A stretch of DNA of 64,000 nt from Pseudomonadota bacterium (GCA_022709365.1 JAKLIY010000006.1:1-64000), one strand, 5' to 3'. Positions 1 through 8,906 are shown, counted from the first letter of the stretch. Notes: a model not told the origin generated them from the sequence alone. Program-made: numbers and translations.

Positions 1-118
1 GGCCTGGCGACCCTAGCGCGCGGGAACCACCCGACCCCATCCCGAACTCGGCCGTGAAACCGCGCCGCGCCTATGATCGTGTGAGAGTACTCATGCTAAA
101 GTCGGTCATCGCCAGGCT
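1..118 (+). rRNA. rrf: 5S ribosomal RNA
   Basis: Bases 2-10 (GCCTGGCGA) pair with 109-117 (TCGCCAGGC) to form the closing helix of 5S rRNA, and the conserved internal stretch ACCCCATCCCGAACTCGG follows at the usual place. The length of about 118 nt is normal. It begins at the window edge, so the rest of the rRNA operon (23S, 16S) would lie to the left and the exact 5' end may be one or two bases outside. Confidence 0.95.
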
Positions 119-126
119 CCTATTCC

Positions 127-163
127 AAAACCCCCTCCCTGTCTCAAGGACGGGGGTTTTTTT
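127..163 (+). terminator. Rho-independent terminator of the rRNA operon
   Basis: A run of five C (131-135) pairs with five G (152-156), with an inner CCT/AGG helix, followed by seven T (157-163). It lies 9 bases after the 5S helix and ends the rRNA transcript. Confidence 0.85.
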
Positions 164-182
164 ATGATCTGAAAAACTCTCG

Positions 183-211
183 TTGTTCCCAATGGGAAAG
201 TTTGTTATAAC
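183..211 (+). promoter_or_regulatory. sigma-70 promoter for rpmB-rpmG
   Basis: TTGTTC (183-188) and TATAAC (206-211) are separated by exactly 17 bases, 51 bases upstream of the rpmB start codon and just after the rRNA terminator. Spacing and position fit a housekeeping promoter for the ribosomal protein pair. Confidence 0.65.
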
Positions 212-261
212 CTCCCCCAAGTAGTGCAAATTCCGGCCTATGCCGGTTGGAGAGAAGTCCG

Positions 262-498
262 ATGTCCAGAGTTTGTCAGGTGACGGGTAAGCGCCCGATC
301 ACCGGAAATAATGTATCTCATGCCAATAATAGAACCCGGCGCTGGTTCCTACCGAACCTGCACGAGCATCGGTTCTGGGTGGAAAGCGAACAGCGTTTTG
401 TCAAGCTGAGGGTATCTACGCACGGTATGCGAATTATCGATAAAAAGGGAATCGACGTCGTTCTTGATGATCTGCGTACCCGTGGCGAGAAAGTTTGA
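262..498 (+). CDS. rpmB: 50S ribosomal protein bL28
   Basis: Large-subunit ribosomal protein of 78 residues, the same length as in E. coli. It opens with [12 protein letters not shown] and carries the [12 protein letters not shown] stretch typical of bL28. The frame is open from a TTG at 247, but the ATG at 262 gives the canonical N-terminus and has a purine-rich GGAGAGAAG just upstream. It is followed after 11 bases by rpmG, as in most Gammaproteobacteria, and both are probably transcribed from the promoter at 183-211. Confidence 0.97.
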   Translation: MSRVCQVTGKRPITGNNVSHANNRTRRWFLPNLHEHRFWVESEQRFVKLRVSTHGMRIIDKKGIDVVLDDLRTRGEKV

Positions 499-509
499 GG
501 AGCAAAGTC

Positions 510-665
510 ATGCGTGACAAAATTAAACTGGTTTCTACTGCTGGCACCGGGCACTTCTACACGACCACTAAGAACAAACGAACCACACCGGAGAAACTGG
601 AGATGAAAAAATATGATCCGGTGATTCGCAAGCATGTGCCTTATAAGGAAGCCAAAATCAAGTGA
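510..665 (+). CDS. rpmG: 50S ribosomal protein bL33
   Basis: Short basic protein of 51 residues ([20 protein letters not shown]..., ending KEAKIK), the normal size and sequence of bL33. A TGAGGAG ribosome site lies 8-13 bases before the ATG and overlaps the rpmB stop codon. The protein has no zinc-binding CxxC pairs, so it is the C-minus form of bL33. A terminator follows 34 bases after the stop. Confidence 0.96.
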   Translation: MRDKIKLVSTAGTGHFYTTTKNKRTTPEKLEMKKYDPVIRKHVPYKEAKIK

Positions 666-699
666 AAATATTCGGATCCATTGAATGTGCAAACGATAG

Positions 700-720
700 C
701 CCGCCCGATTTGGCGGGTTT
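700..720 (+). terminator. terminator after rpmBG
   Basis: CCCGCC (700-705), a six-base loop and GGCGGG (712-717) followed by TTT. The T run is short, so its strength is uncertain, but it sits directly between rpmG and the opposing psiE-like gene. Confidence 0.6.
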
Positions 721-759
721 GCCATTTGCGGGGTCTGAAAACCCGCCTGAAATCCGTCG

Positions 760-1242
760 CTATTGTATTTTTTTCGCCACCAGCCAATAGCCGATGCTTA
801 AAGCTAGGATAACTGCAGCGGTTGCCCATATATACTCAGGCTCCAGAGTCTTGTAATCCAGTACGATAACCTTTCGGGCGATTGCCATCAGTGCGGTAGC
901 AAGCACCAGTTTGACATGCAGCACATCATCGCGCAGGTACAACACGATATTGAGAAAAATTTCGATGGCGATCAGAGTTACCATGAACGCGCCGAATGAG
1001 GCCAGAATGTCATTGACGTTGAGTAATCCCACGGGCGACGCTATCACCCGCTGATAAATCACCCAAGCGACGTCGGCGACACTCCACATGATGACCATCG
1101 TCATGAGTACTGCCAGTATTCGAACACAAAAGCGGATGACGACAAGCAGCCAGTGAACGAATGGCTCCTCGCTTTCATTAATATTCAACCCTTCGGCAGT
1201 ATCGTGTTCAGTAGTTAAGGAAGATTCGAGATTTTTGTCCAT
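760..1242 (-). CDS. PsiE-family inner-membrane protein
   Basis: A 160-residue protein with a charged, acidic N-terminus (about 27 residues) and about four hydrophobic segments (roughly 30-56, 80-103, 110-128, 138-157). The pattern and the VLYLRDDVLHVKLVLATALMA region match the phosphate-starvation-inducible PsiE family (PF06146). Members in E. coli are about 136 residues and their biochemical role is unknown. It is transcribed divergently from the ABC operon starting at 1336 and convergently with rpmBG. The family call is firm; nothing in the sequence shows phosphate control here, and no Pho box was recognised. Confidence 0.8.
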   Translation of the reverse strand: MDKNLESSLTTEHDTAEGLNINESEEPFVHWLLVVIRFCVRILAVLMTMVIMWSVADVAWVIYQRVIASPVGLLNVNDILASFGAFMVTLIAIEIFLNIVLYLRDDVLHVKLVLATALMAIARKVIVLDYKTLEPEYIWATAAVILALSIGYWLVAKKIQ

Positions 1243-1335
1243 GGTGGGATCAGCTACAAAATAGTTTAGGCTTGGGTCATGCAGAGATTCTATAATAATG
1301 CCCCCTGCAGGTTAACACTGGTCGAAAATATCGCG

Positions 1336-2271
1336 ATGGCTGAAATCCTGGCACAGGTGGAACGCCTAACCCGCTGCTATGGCGAGATCCGGGCGGTCGA
1401 CGAGGTCAGTTTCACACTTCGACGTGGACAGGCACTGGGATTTCTGGGACCTAACGGTGCGGGTAAATCGACGACGATGCGGATGCTGGCGGGTGTCTTG
1501 GCACCGGATGCCGGACGCATCATCATCGATAGTGTCGATTTGCTGGACCAGCCCGCTCAAGCCAAGCGATCACTCGGTTATCTACCCGAACAGCCGCTGC
1601 TCTATCGGGAAATGACTGTGGATGAACAGTTGCATTATAGCGCCCGCCTGCATGGACTCAGCCGCACGGCCAGTCGCCAGGCAGCTGCGGACATCAAGGA
1701 GCGCTGCGGATTGACCGACGTCAACCGCCGCCTCATTGGTCACTTATCTAAGGGTTATCAACAACGGATCGGTATTGCGCAGGCGGTATTGCACGATCCG
1801 TCTGTGGTGGTGTTGGATGAACCCACGGTAGGTTTGGATCCGCTCCAGTCGCACGAGATCTGCACCCTCATCCGTGAACTGAGCCAGGATCGCGGCGTGA
1901 TTCTCTCCTCGCATCGGCTTTCGGAAGTCCAGGCAATTTGCACCCATGTGCAGATCATGCGGGCCGGGCGGTTAGTCTACGCCAGTTCACTCGCTGATTT
2001 GGAACAACAGCAACAATCCACTCGGTTGCGAATCGGTTTGAAAATGCCACCGCCATTGGCTCGTTTGACGCAACTGCCGGGCGTAGAGCGCGTTGAGGCA
2101 TTGGGCGAAGGGCGTTTTCGCCTCCATCACGCCGCTGATGCCGCGCCGTATCAAGCCTTGGTTGAACGGGCCAGCGCCGAAAACTGGGGGTTGTGGGAAT
2201 TGGCCCCGGAACAAGTCAGTCTGGAGCAAATCTTCGTTTCTTTCATTCTGGAATCTGAGATTGCCGAATGA
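1336..2271 (+). CDS. ABC transporter ATP-binding protein, Gld/ABC-2 type
   Basis: A 311-residue cytoplasmic ATPase with Walker A GPNGAGKST near residue 40, signature LSKGYQQR and Walker B VVVLDEPT, followed by an 80-residue C-terminal extension usual in GldA/CcmA-like ATPases. The frame is open from 1279, but the ATG at 1336 (MAEILAQVERLT) gives the family N-terminus; it has no clear ribosome site. A TATAAT at 1291-1296 could be the -10 box, though no good -35 is present. The stop overlaps the permease start (ATGA), and the next four genes (to mutM) are packed head to tail. Confidence 0.88.
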   Translation: MAEILAQVERLTRCYGEIRAVDEVSFTLRRGQALGFLGPNGAGKSTTMRMLAGVLAPDAGRIIIDSVDLLDQPAQAKRSLGYLPEQPLLYREMTVDEQLHYSARLHGLSRTASRQAAADIKERCGLTDVNRRLIGHLSKGYQQRIGIAQAVLHDPSVVVLDEPTVGLDPLQSHEICTLIRELSQDRGVILSSHRLSEVQAICTHVQIMRAGRLVYASSLADLEQQQQSTRLRIGLKMPPPLARLTQLPGVERVEALGEGRFRLHHAADAAPYQALVERASAENWGLWELAPEQVSLEQIFVSFILESEIAE

Positions 2272-3020
2272 TCGTGGTCATTACTGCTCGCGAGTTGCGC
2301 AACCTATTCCTATCACCGCTGGCTTGGACGTTGCTAGCGGTGGTTCAAGGGCTGCTGGCTTGGATGTTTCTATTGCTGGTGAATGATTTTCGGGAGTTGC
2401 AGGGGCGGTTGGCCAGTCTGGACAATGCCCCGGGCGTGACCGATCTGGTCGCAGCGCCCCTGTTCCGGGTAGCGGCTTGGGTACTGTTACTCCTCATTCC
2501 GCTGTTAACCATGCGACTGTTTAGCGAAGAACGCCGAACCGGTACTCTCGATCTGTTGCTCTCAGCACCGGTGACGATGTCAGAGATCGTGTTGGGTAAA
2601 TATCTCGGAATTTTAGCATTTCTGCTGATAGTGATTGCTCTGATCGCGCTGATGCCTTTGTCGTTGGCGCTGGGCGCGACGCTGGATATTGGCAAACTGC
2701 TGGCGGGTATCCTGGGACTGAGTCTGCTGACCGCTGCGGCTTCAGCGGCTGGCGTCTACCTGTCCACTTTGACCACACAACCGGCGGTGGCCGCCATCGC
2801 GACGATGGGGCTTTTGCTGGCGTTATGGATGATCGATGCCGCTAGTACAGCACCAGGTGTGACAGGTAATCTATTCGGTTACTTTTCCCTGCGACGCCAT
2901 TACGACGCCTTCCTGCTCGGCCTGTTCGACAGTACCGATCTCGTCTACTACCTGCTATTCAGCACGGCGTTCTTGGGGCTGACGATCCGTCGACTCGATG
3001 ATTTGCGTTTGCGGGACTGA
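2268..3020 (+). CDS. ABC-2 type permease, GldF-like
   Basis: A 250-residue polytopic membrane protein with about six hydrophobic segments and the RLFSEERRTGTLDLLLSAPV stretch typical of ABC-2 permeases related to GldF/NosY. It overlaps the ATPase by 4 bases and is followed 3 bases later by the GldG-like gene, so ATPase, permease and auxiliary protein form one complex. The substrate is unknown. Despite the family name, homologues occur widely in non-gliding Proteobacteria, so a gliding role is not implied. Confidence 0.85.
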   Translation: MIVVITARELRNLFLSPLAWTLLAVVQGLLAWMFLLLVNDFRELQGRLASLDNAPGVTDLVAAPLFRVAAWVLLLLIPLLTMRLFSEERRTGTLDLLLSAPVTMSEIVLGKYLGILAFLLIVIALIALMPLSLALGATLDIGKLLAGILGLSLLTAAASAAGVYLSTLTTQPAVAAIATMGLLLALWMIDAASTAPGVTGNLFGYFSLRRHYDAFLLGLFDSTDLVYYLLFSTAFLGLTIRRLDDLRLRD

Positions 3021-3023
3021 TTC

Positions 3024-4382
3024 ATGCGCCTCGATGCTTCCACTCGCCGACGATTATGGCTCCAGCATCTGCTGTTCCTACTGCTGTTTGGCTTGGTGAT
3101 CGGCCTACTGGCCTGGTTGAGCGTCCGCTATCCGATCCAGGTTGACTGGACGGCAAGTGGGCGCAATACGCTGTCAGTCGCCAGTCAGGCGTTGTTAACC
3201 CGTCTGGATAAGCCGATCTGGGTCACTGCCTATGTCCGCGACCGTTCACCGCTGCGTGAGAGCATTGTCCGACTGATTGAGCGTTATCAGCGCTACAAGC
3301 CCAACATCACGCTACATTTCATTAATCCCGATCTACTGCCGGATCAGGTTCGCCAACTCGGCATTAGCGTCGACGGTGAGTTATATGTGGAGTACGGCGA
3401 GCGCGGTGAAAAGCTCCAATATCCTGGTGAACAGGCGCTGACCCAGACCTTGCAGCGCCTGAGCCGCCCCCGGGATCGGGCCGTGGTATTTCTGGATGGT
3501 CACGGCGAGCGCAAGCTACAGGGCGTTGCCAATCATGATTTAGGCGCGTTTGGACGAGAATTGGAGAAAATTGGCATTCAAGCGCGTCCGCTCAATCTGG
3601 TGAAGGAATCGCCGATTTCAGCGGATGTGGCGGCACTAATCATCGCCAGTCCGCAAACGCCGCTGTCGCCGGATGAAATTCGAGCGGTGTTGGACTATGT
3701 GCGGCAAGGCGGTAACCTGCTGTGGTTGTTGGAACCGGATGATCCTGCCGGGTTGCCGGCGTTGGCAGCGTTAGTGGGCATCACCCTGTTACCCGGTGTG
3801 ATCGTGGATGCGGATGCGCCTCGGCTCGGTATCAGCCATCCTGCGTTCATTCCCATCGTTGATTACGGGCCGCATCCCATTACCACGCCTTTACGTTCCC
3901 CCGCCCTGTTGCCTCAAGCCGTCGCGCTGGAGGTTCAGCCCGTTGCCGATTGGCAAGCGGCGGTATTGCTGGAAAGCCAATCGTCGAGCTGGACCGAGAC
4001 CGGTGCGCTGGACGGTCAGCTCCAGTTCGATTCGGACACCACTGAGCGTTCTGGCCCATTGACCGTTGGCGTGGCCTTGTTTCGGCCCAAGCCCGCTGTT
4101 GGAGGCATGGCCCAACAGCGGATTGTGATCATAGGCGATGGCGATTTTCTCTCTAATACCTATTTGGGCAACGGTGCCAATTTGGAACTGGGATTGAATA
4201 TCCTGAACTGGCTGGTGCTTGATGAAGCGTTGATCATGATTCCGCCCAGAGCCGTTCCCGATCCGAACTTGCAGCTTTCCGAAAGTACGCTGGCGTGGCT
4301 GGCGATGGTTTTCCTGGTGATATTACCGGTGGGATTGATGACCAGTGGCTGGCTGATCTGGTTTTATCGGCGACGGCGTTGA
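3024..4382 (+). CDS. GldG-family ABC transporter auxiliary protein
   Basis: A 452-residue protein anchored by an N-terminal membrane helix (about 12-34) and a C-terminal one (about 423-447) with a large periplasmic part between. The QVDWTASGRNTLSVASQALL start and the HGERKLQGV and GGNLLWLLEPDDP stretches match the GldG / ABC_transp_aux family. It lies in the operon with the ATPase and permease. The role is presumably an extracytoplasmic partner of the ABC-2 pump, but the mechanism is not established. Confidence 0.85.
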   Translation: MRLDASTRRRLWLQHLLFLLLFGLVIGLLAWLSVRYPIQVDWTASGRNTLSVASQALLTRLDKPIWVTAYVRDRSPLRESIVRLIERYQRYKPNITLHFINPDLLPDQVRQLGISVDGELYVEYGERGEKLQYPGEQALTQTLQRLSRPRDRAVVFLDGHGERKLQGVANHDLGAFGRELEKIGIQARPLNLVKESPISADVAALIIASPQTPLSPDEIRAVLDYVRQGGNLLWLLEPDDPAGLPALAALVGITLLPGVIVDADAPRLGISHPAFIPIVDYGPHPITTPLRSPALLPQAVALEVQPVADWQAAVLLESQSSSWTETGALDGQLQFDSDTTERSGPLTVGVALFRPKPAVGGMAQQRIVIIGDGDFLSNTYLGNGANLELGLNILNWLVLDEALIMIPPRAVPDPNLQLSESTLAWLAMVFLVILPVGLMTSGWLIWFYRRRR

Positions 4383-4384
4383 TC

Positions 4385-4927
4385 ATGAACGTGCTGATGC
4401 GGCGGCGCTGGATCAATCTGGGCCTGCTGGGTCTGGCGGTCGGACTGGCGGCGCTGACATGGTTCGATCCGGGTAGGGAACTGCCCGTTATTCCGCCACT
4501 ATTGGTAATGGTAGCCACGGACCCGATTGAACGCATCGAAGTGCTGCGTGCCGACCAGGAAGCACTGGCTTTTGAACGACGGGAGGGTCGCTGGCGAATG
4601 ACCGCGCCCCATAGCGGCTGGGCTAATCCGGTCCTGATCAATCGGGTGCTGGAAGTCACTACTGTCCGTTGCCCCCTGCAATATCCCGCTGCTGAACTTG
4701 ATAGGCCAGCGCTGTATCTTGAACCGCCCCGATTGCGGTTGCGGCTGGATGACCGGGAAATTCGTTTTGGCGCGACCACTCCTACTGACGGTCTGCGTTA
4801 TTTGCAAGTCGGCGCTACGGTCCATCTTTGCCCGGACCGCTTGTATCCACTGCTGACCAGCGTCGCCGCTGGTTTTCTGACCTCGACGATTGAATCTCCA
4901 GAGCCTCCTGCACCCAAGGCGGAATGA
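4385..4927 (+). CDS. DUF4340-like membrane-anchored protein
   Basis: A 180-residue protein with one N-terminal helix (about 10-27) and a small periplasmic domain containing DPIERIEVLRADQEALAFER and a WRMTAPHSGWANP segment. That layout is characteristic of the DUF4340 proteins that follow GldG-like genes. The frame extends upstream to 4295 inside the previous gene, but the ATG at 4385, 2 bases after that gene's stop, is the natural start. Its stop overlaps the mutM start (TGATG), so it is translationally coupled to mutM. Confidence 0.75.
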   Translation: MNVLMRRRWINLGLLGLAVGLAALTWFDPGRELPVIPPLLVMVATDPIERIEVLRADQEALAFERREGRWRMTAPHSGWANPVLINRVLEVTTVRCPLQYPAAELDRPALYLEPPRLRLRLDDREIRFGATTPTDGLRYLQVGATVHLCPDRLYPLLTSVAAGFLTSTIESPEPPAPKAE

Positions 4928-5742
4928 TGCCTGAACTGCCTGAAGTTGAAACCGTCCGACGCGGCATCGCCCCGCATGTGACCGGCCAAACAGTCACACA
5001 GGTCATTGTCCGGCAGCCTCGATTACGTTGGTTGGTTCCTGAAGACTTGGCAACGATGTGGCCGGGGCAGACCATCCAGCGCGTTGACCGGCGCGCCAAG
5101 TACCTGTTGCTGCGCAATGAGGTCGGAACCGCGATTTTCCATTTGGGCATGACGGGTCGGTTGCGTATCCTGTCCGCTGATGCGCCCGCAGGGAAGCACG
5201 ATCACGTCGATGTGCTGCTGGCTAACGGGCAATGTCTGCGTTTCAACGACAGTCGCCGCTTCGGTGCGGTGCTATGGACGGCGGAACCTCCGGAACAGCA
5301 TTCTCTGCTCCAGATGCTTGGCCTGGAACCGTTCGATGCGACGTTCTCCGGGGCCTGGCTTCACCAGCGGGCGCAAGGACGGGCGCTGGCGGTCAAACCG
5401 TTCATTATGAACCATCACATCGTGGTCGGTGTGGGCAACATCTACGCCAGTGAAGCGCTGTTTGCCGCCGGGATCAGCCCGCTGCGTCCAGCGGGGCAGG
5501 TGACCTTGGCCGAATATGAACGGCTGACGGAAGCGATTCGGGAAATTTTAGGTGAGGCTATTCGCCAAGGCGGCACGACCCTGCGCGATTTCGTCGGCGG
5601 CGATGGCGAACCCGGCTATTTCCGCCAACAACTCTGCGTCTATGACCGTTACCGGTTACCTTGCCGCGCTTGCGGAGCGTTGATCGACCGTTGCCGGTTA
5701 GGGCAGCGATCAACTTATTATTGCCCGCATTGCCAGCGTTAG
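4927..5742 (+). CDS. mutM: formamidopyrimidine-DNA glycosylase
   Basis: Removes 8-oxoguanine and other oxidised purines and nicks the abasic site. The 271-residue protein has the catalytic N-terminus PELPEVETVRRG (Pro after Met cleavage, Glu), the conserved MTGRLR loop, a helix-two-turn-helix region (NIYASEALFAAGISP) and a C-terminal zinc finger with CRAC and CPHC pairs. The start at 4927 rather than 4924 puts Pro directly after Met, as catalysis requires. It closes the Gld-type operon. Its stop codon overlaps that of the opposing gene at 5739 by 3 bases. Confidence 0.97.
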   Translation: MPELPEVETVRRGIAPHVTGQTVTQVIVRQPRLRWLVPEDLATMWPGQTIQRVDRRAKYLLLRNEVGTAIFHLGMTGRLRILSADAPAGKHDHVDVLLANGQCLRFNDSRRFGAVLWTAEPPEQHSLLQMLGLEPFDATFSGAWLHQRAQGRALAVKPFIMNHHIVVGVGNIYASEALFAAGISPLRPAGQVTLAEYERLTEAIREILGEAIRQGGTTLRDFVGGDGEPGYFRQQLCVYDRYRLPCRACGALIDRCRLGQRSTYYCPHCQR

Positions 5743-7100
5743 CGTGTTTCCAACAGCGCGGGCGGGTTTGTAACAGGAGGCGTCGCCGGAACCGCAGGGG
5801 ATTCTGGCGGAACGGGTGGGGTAGACCCGGCTTGCGATTCAACAATGGGAGTTGGTGCCGGTGAAGTGCCGGACGGCTCAACAGTGGGTGGAATCGACGG
5901 TGCCAGTGAATCGCTGGTCAAAGGCGCGGCTGGGGAAGGTGGCGTCACTGGCTTTCTAATGGTTGGCGTGTAGACCACTGCCACGGCAACGGTGTCTTCA
6001 CCGCTGAAGCGTTTGATAGCCGCCGCCGGGGGGCGTTGTCCATCACGCAAGCTTTGTAACCCAGGGTCGTCTTTAGCCGCCGCTGTCACTAACTCACGGA
6101 TTTGCATGAAGCGACGCACACTCGGTTCGCTGTCATCATAGCCGCTGGCGGCGGTTTGAATCTCGTTTCGGCTGATCTCATCAAGGCCATTTTGCCATCC
6201 CGTATCATCGCCAGTAGCCAGTCCCACAAGCGCTTCAGTCGCATGGGTAGTGGCAATTTTTTCAGCGTCGACACGCAATTTGTCCTGAGCCACTGGATCA
6301 GGATGAGCGCCGACCAGGTTGAGGGCGTAACCCACTAGGGTCAGTTCACCCGTGGCATTCACAACGATCAATCGATGACCGGCTGGCGGAATCAGCCCGG
6401 CCTCAATCTCGGCCAAAATCTGCCGCAGACCCTCCTGAATCGAGGTCGTTTCGATGGCGTTGGCGGTAGGGCGGGTCAGCCGGGTAGCGGTCTTGAGTGT
6501 GGTAACCAGATTCACCTGGATCGAGGGTTTGGCCGCATGGTCTTCAACGGAGTACGCCACAAAGCCGCGCGCCAGAATACGCAACGCCTGTTCCCATTTC
6601 TCCGCGTCATTAGCCGCCAGATTAATCAACGCTAACCGAATTGCATCATCCTGCTCCAGACTTTCGGCGACTTTCCGCCGGGCCTCCGGCGTCAACGCCC
6701 GCAAGCATCCGGCTAACCGAGTGCGGGCCTCAGTGAAGGCCTTGAACCGGGCTTCCTGCCGGGAGCGGCGCAACGCGACCGGATTATCCGAGGCCGAATA
6801 GGGCATATTACCGGTCGCTACCCAGCCGAAACCCGCACTAAACCGGATCATCTGGCAACCCGTAGTGTTTTGGCTGATCGCTGCACTAATGGCGGCCTGA
6901 GCCGTTCTCGCCTGGAGCGCCGGCTCACCGGTTAATTCGTCTTTGACCTTGCGCACCCGGTCAGAACTGCGCGGCGCGGAACGCGGCGCGGTAATCTGCA
7001 ACGGTACCGCGAATTCTTCGGAAGCGGGTTTATTGGCGGGCGCTGGCGGCGTCCACAGCAGTATGCCCAGCATAATCCACAGGTAATATCCGTAGCGCAT
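5739..7100 (-). CDS. secreted protein of unknown function with proline-rich tail
   Basis: Not recognised. About 453 residues. The N-terminus looks like a signal peptide (hydrophobic run WIMLGILLW then PAPANKPA). A soluble body holds two Cys (in TTGCQMIRF and AGCLRALTP). The last 75 or so residues are very rich in Pro, Ser, Thr and Ala and probably disordered. The ATG at 7100 is preferred over the TTG at 7115, since a GGGG sits 9 bases upstream. The body is a periplasmic or surface domain with alternating helix/strand character. It stands alone, convergent with mutM. Confidence 0.6.
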   Translation of the reverse strand: MRYGYYLWIMLGILLWTPPAPANKPASEEFAVPLQITAPRSAPRSSDRVRKVKDELTGEPALQARTAQAAISAAISQNTTGCQMIRFSAGFGWVATGNMPYSASDNPVALRRSRQEARFKAFTEARTRLAGCLRALTPEARRKVAESLEQDDAIRLALINLAANDAEKWEQALRILARGFVAYSVEDHAAKPSIQVNLVTTLKTATRLTRPTANAIETTSIQEGLRQILAEIEAGLIPPAGHRLIVVNATGELTLVGYALNLVGAHPDPVAQDKLRVDAEKIATTHATEALVGLATGDDTGWQNGLDEISRNEIQTAASGYDDSEPSVRRFMQIRELVTAAAKDDPGLQSLRDGQRPPAAAIKRFSGEDTVAVAVVYTPTIRKPVTPPSPAAPLTSDSLAPSIPPTVEPSGTSPAPTPIVESQAGSTPPVPPESPAVPATPPVTNPPALLETR

Positions 7101-7217
7101 AACAGTATTCCCCAAGGTATGGCTGGTCGTCCTGCAAACCGCAGAATCGGGGTAGAAACTTCGTGGTAAAAGAGGCCGACCGCCTAAAGTGCGAAAGATC
7201 GCCAGTTTGGATAGAGT

Positions 7218-8852
7218 CTAGGGGCTATAGCCCGGAATCTGGTTTAAGTCTACCGCATCGATCTGGTCGGGCAGTAAATACTGGCGGGCATAATCCATCC
7301 AGACGCCCTCGCGAACAAAGACATTGAACAGATCGGCGTCGATTTGATGGTCCTGCACCATCCGACCGAGAATGGTGAGCACCTCGCTGAGCATCTTGCC
7401 GGGTTTATAGGGACGATCACGAGCGGTCAGCGCTTCGAATACATCAGCTAGGCAGATGATGCGCGTCGGCAGTGGCAGCGCGGCTTCACTGAGACCCCGG
7501 TGATAGCCACGCCCGTCGAGCCGTTCGTGATGGCATCCGGCATATTCAGGAACATTGCGCAGCGTTGCAGGCCACGGCAGGTTATCCAGCATCCGCATGG
7601 TCAGCGCCACATGTTCTTCAATAATCGTGCGTTCATCGGGGTTGAGCGTACCCCGAGAGATGCACAGATTGCGAATTTCATCTTCAGACAGGAAATCGCA
7701 TTCCTGGCCATCGATGCCGACCCAGCGGCGGGCGGCGATGCGCCGAATCTGTTTTTGGGCGGCGGCGTCCATAAATTCGCCCCCGGTATTATTACGGCGC
7801 ACAAACTCCCGGTCTGCTTCCAGTTCAGCCAGACATTGCGCCAACTGTTGTTCAGCCGTGGAGATTGCTGCCGAATCGCCGCACGCTACTGCCGCCAGTT
7901 TTTCCTTGAGGAATTCGATCTCGGCATCGCGCTTGAGCACCTCGAAACGGGTATCGACCAGGTGAATGCGGTCGAAAATGGTTTCCAGTTTAGTGGCCTT
8001 GTCCACGACGTGTACGGGCGTGGTGATTTTGCCGCAATCATGCAGGAGTCCGGCAATCTTGAGTTCGTACAATTCTTCGGGCGCCGGGCGAAAATCCTTG
8101 AGCAGTCCAAGTTCAGAGCGCTGGGCCGCCTCGGCGATCATCATGGTCAGGATTGGCACCCGTTGGCAGTGCGCGCCGGTGTAGGGGGATTTATGGTCGA
8201 TAGCGGTGTTGATCAGCGCAATCAAGGCTTCGAACAGGTTCTTCAGTTGTTGAATGAGTTGATGATTCGTCAGGGCAATCGCGGCCTGGGAGGCCAGCGA
8301 TTCCGCCAGTTGCCGGTCGGCTGCGGAAAATGTTCGCACCTGCCTGGTTCCTGGATCGAGGGCATTGATGAGCTGAAAGACGCCGATGATATGGTCTTCG
8401 TGATTCTTCATCGGCACGGTCAGGAAAGAGCGGGAGCGGTAGCCGGTTTGCTGATCGAAACGGTGCGTTCCAGAAAAGTCAAAATTTTGCTCGGCATAGG
8501 CATCGTCAATGACCACCGTGGTATCGTTCAGCACGGCGTAGGTCACTACCATACTGGCGTTGGGCTGACCGGTCGCATCGTAGAGCGGGATCGGCGGGAA
8601 CGGAATGAGCGTTCCGGTGGTGCCGCCCATGTGGAGTTGGAGGGAATCGTTGTACAGAACCTCAAAACGCAATTGCTGGTCGTTTTCCTCCAGTCGATAG
8701 AGGGTTCCGCCATCTGCATACAACAGCGTCTTGGCGGCGATGAGGATCGTTTCCAGCAGCTTTGATGTATCCCGTTCTTTGGACAGCGCGATGCCAATGC
8801 GGTTGAGCTGTTCCAAGCGTTGCAGCGGATCGTTGGAATGTGATGGATGCAT
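7218..8852 (-). CDS. GAF domain HD-GYP-type phosphodiesterase
   Basis: Probable cyclic-di-GMP phosphodiesterase with its own sensor. About 544 residues. A GAF domain spans about 30-195. An HD-GYP domain begins near 220, with HD at 271-272 (LLHDCGK) and the second half HHERLDGRGYH at 441-451, where the usual Pro of GYP is His. Between these lies an insert of about 110 residues with a charged, coiled-coil-like stretch. The frame is open to 8993, but the ATG at 8852 has AAGGAG six bases upstream. No transmembrane segment, so it acts in the cytoplasm. It is divergent from potA. Confidence 0.85.
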   Translation of the reverse strand: MHPSHSNDPLQRLEQLNRIGIALSKERDTSKLLETILIAAKTLLYADGGTLYRLEENDQQLRFEVLYNDSLQLHMGGTTGTLIPFPPIPLYDATGQPNASMVVTYAVLNDTTVVIDDAYAEQNFDFSGTHRFDQQTGYRSRSFLTVPMKNHEDHIIGVFQLINALDPGTRQVRTFSAADRQLAESLASQAAIALTNHQLIQQLKNLFEALIALINTAIDHKSPYTGAHCQRVPILTMMIAEAAQRSELGLLKDFRPAPEELYELKIAGLLHDCGKITTPVHVVDKATKLETIFDRIHLVDTRFEVLKRDAEIEFLKEKLAAVACGDSAAISTAEQQLAQCLAELEADREFVRRNNTGGEFMDAAAQKQIRRIAARRWVGIDGQECDFLSEDEIRNLCISRGTLNPDERTIIEEHVALTMRMLDNLPWPATLRNVPEYAGCHHERLDGRGYHRGLSEAALPLPTRIICLADVFEALTARDRPYKPGKMLSEVLTILGRMVQDHQIDADLFNVFVREGVWMDYARQYLLPDQIDAVDLNQIPGYSP

Positions 8853-8900
8853 GGGCGCTCCTTCGGATTCGGGCTGAACTGGGAACAACGAATTTTTTGT

Positions 8901-8906
8901 ATTATA
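8901..8906 (-). promoter_or_regulatory. candidate -10 box for the HD-GYP gene
   Basis: A perfect TATAAT on the minus strand 49 bases upstream of the start at 8852. The -35 region 17 bases further up (ACGATG) is poor, so the promoter may need an activator or be weak. Confidence 0.4.

Noticed and set aside
1336-4927. Gld-type cluster as evidence of gliding motility
   Set aside because: Only the ABC components are present; GldA/F/G-like genes with DUF4340 are widespread in non-gliding Proteobacteria.
7500-8765. 421-codon open frame on the plus strand
   Set aside because: Antisense to the HD-GYP gene; no family features and no ribosome site.
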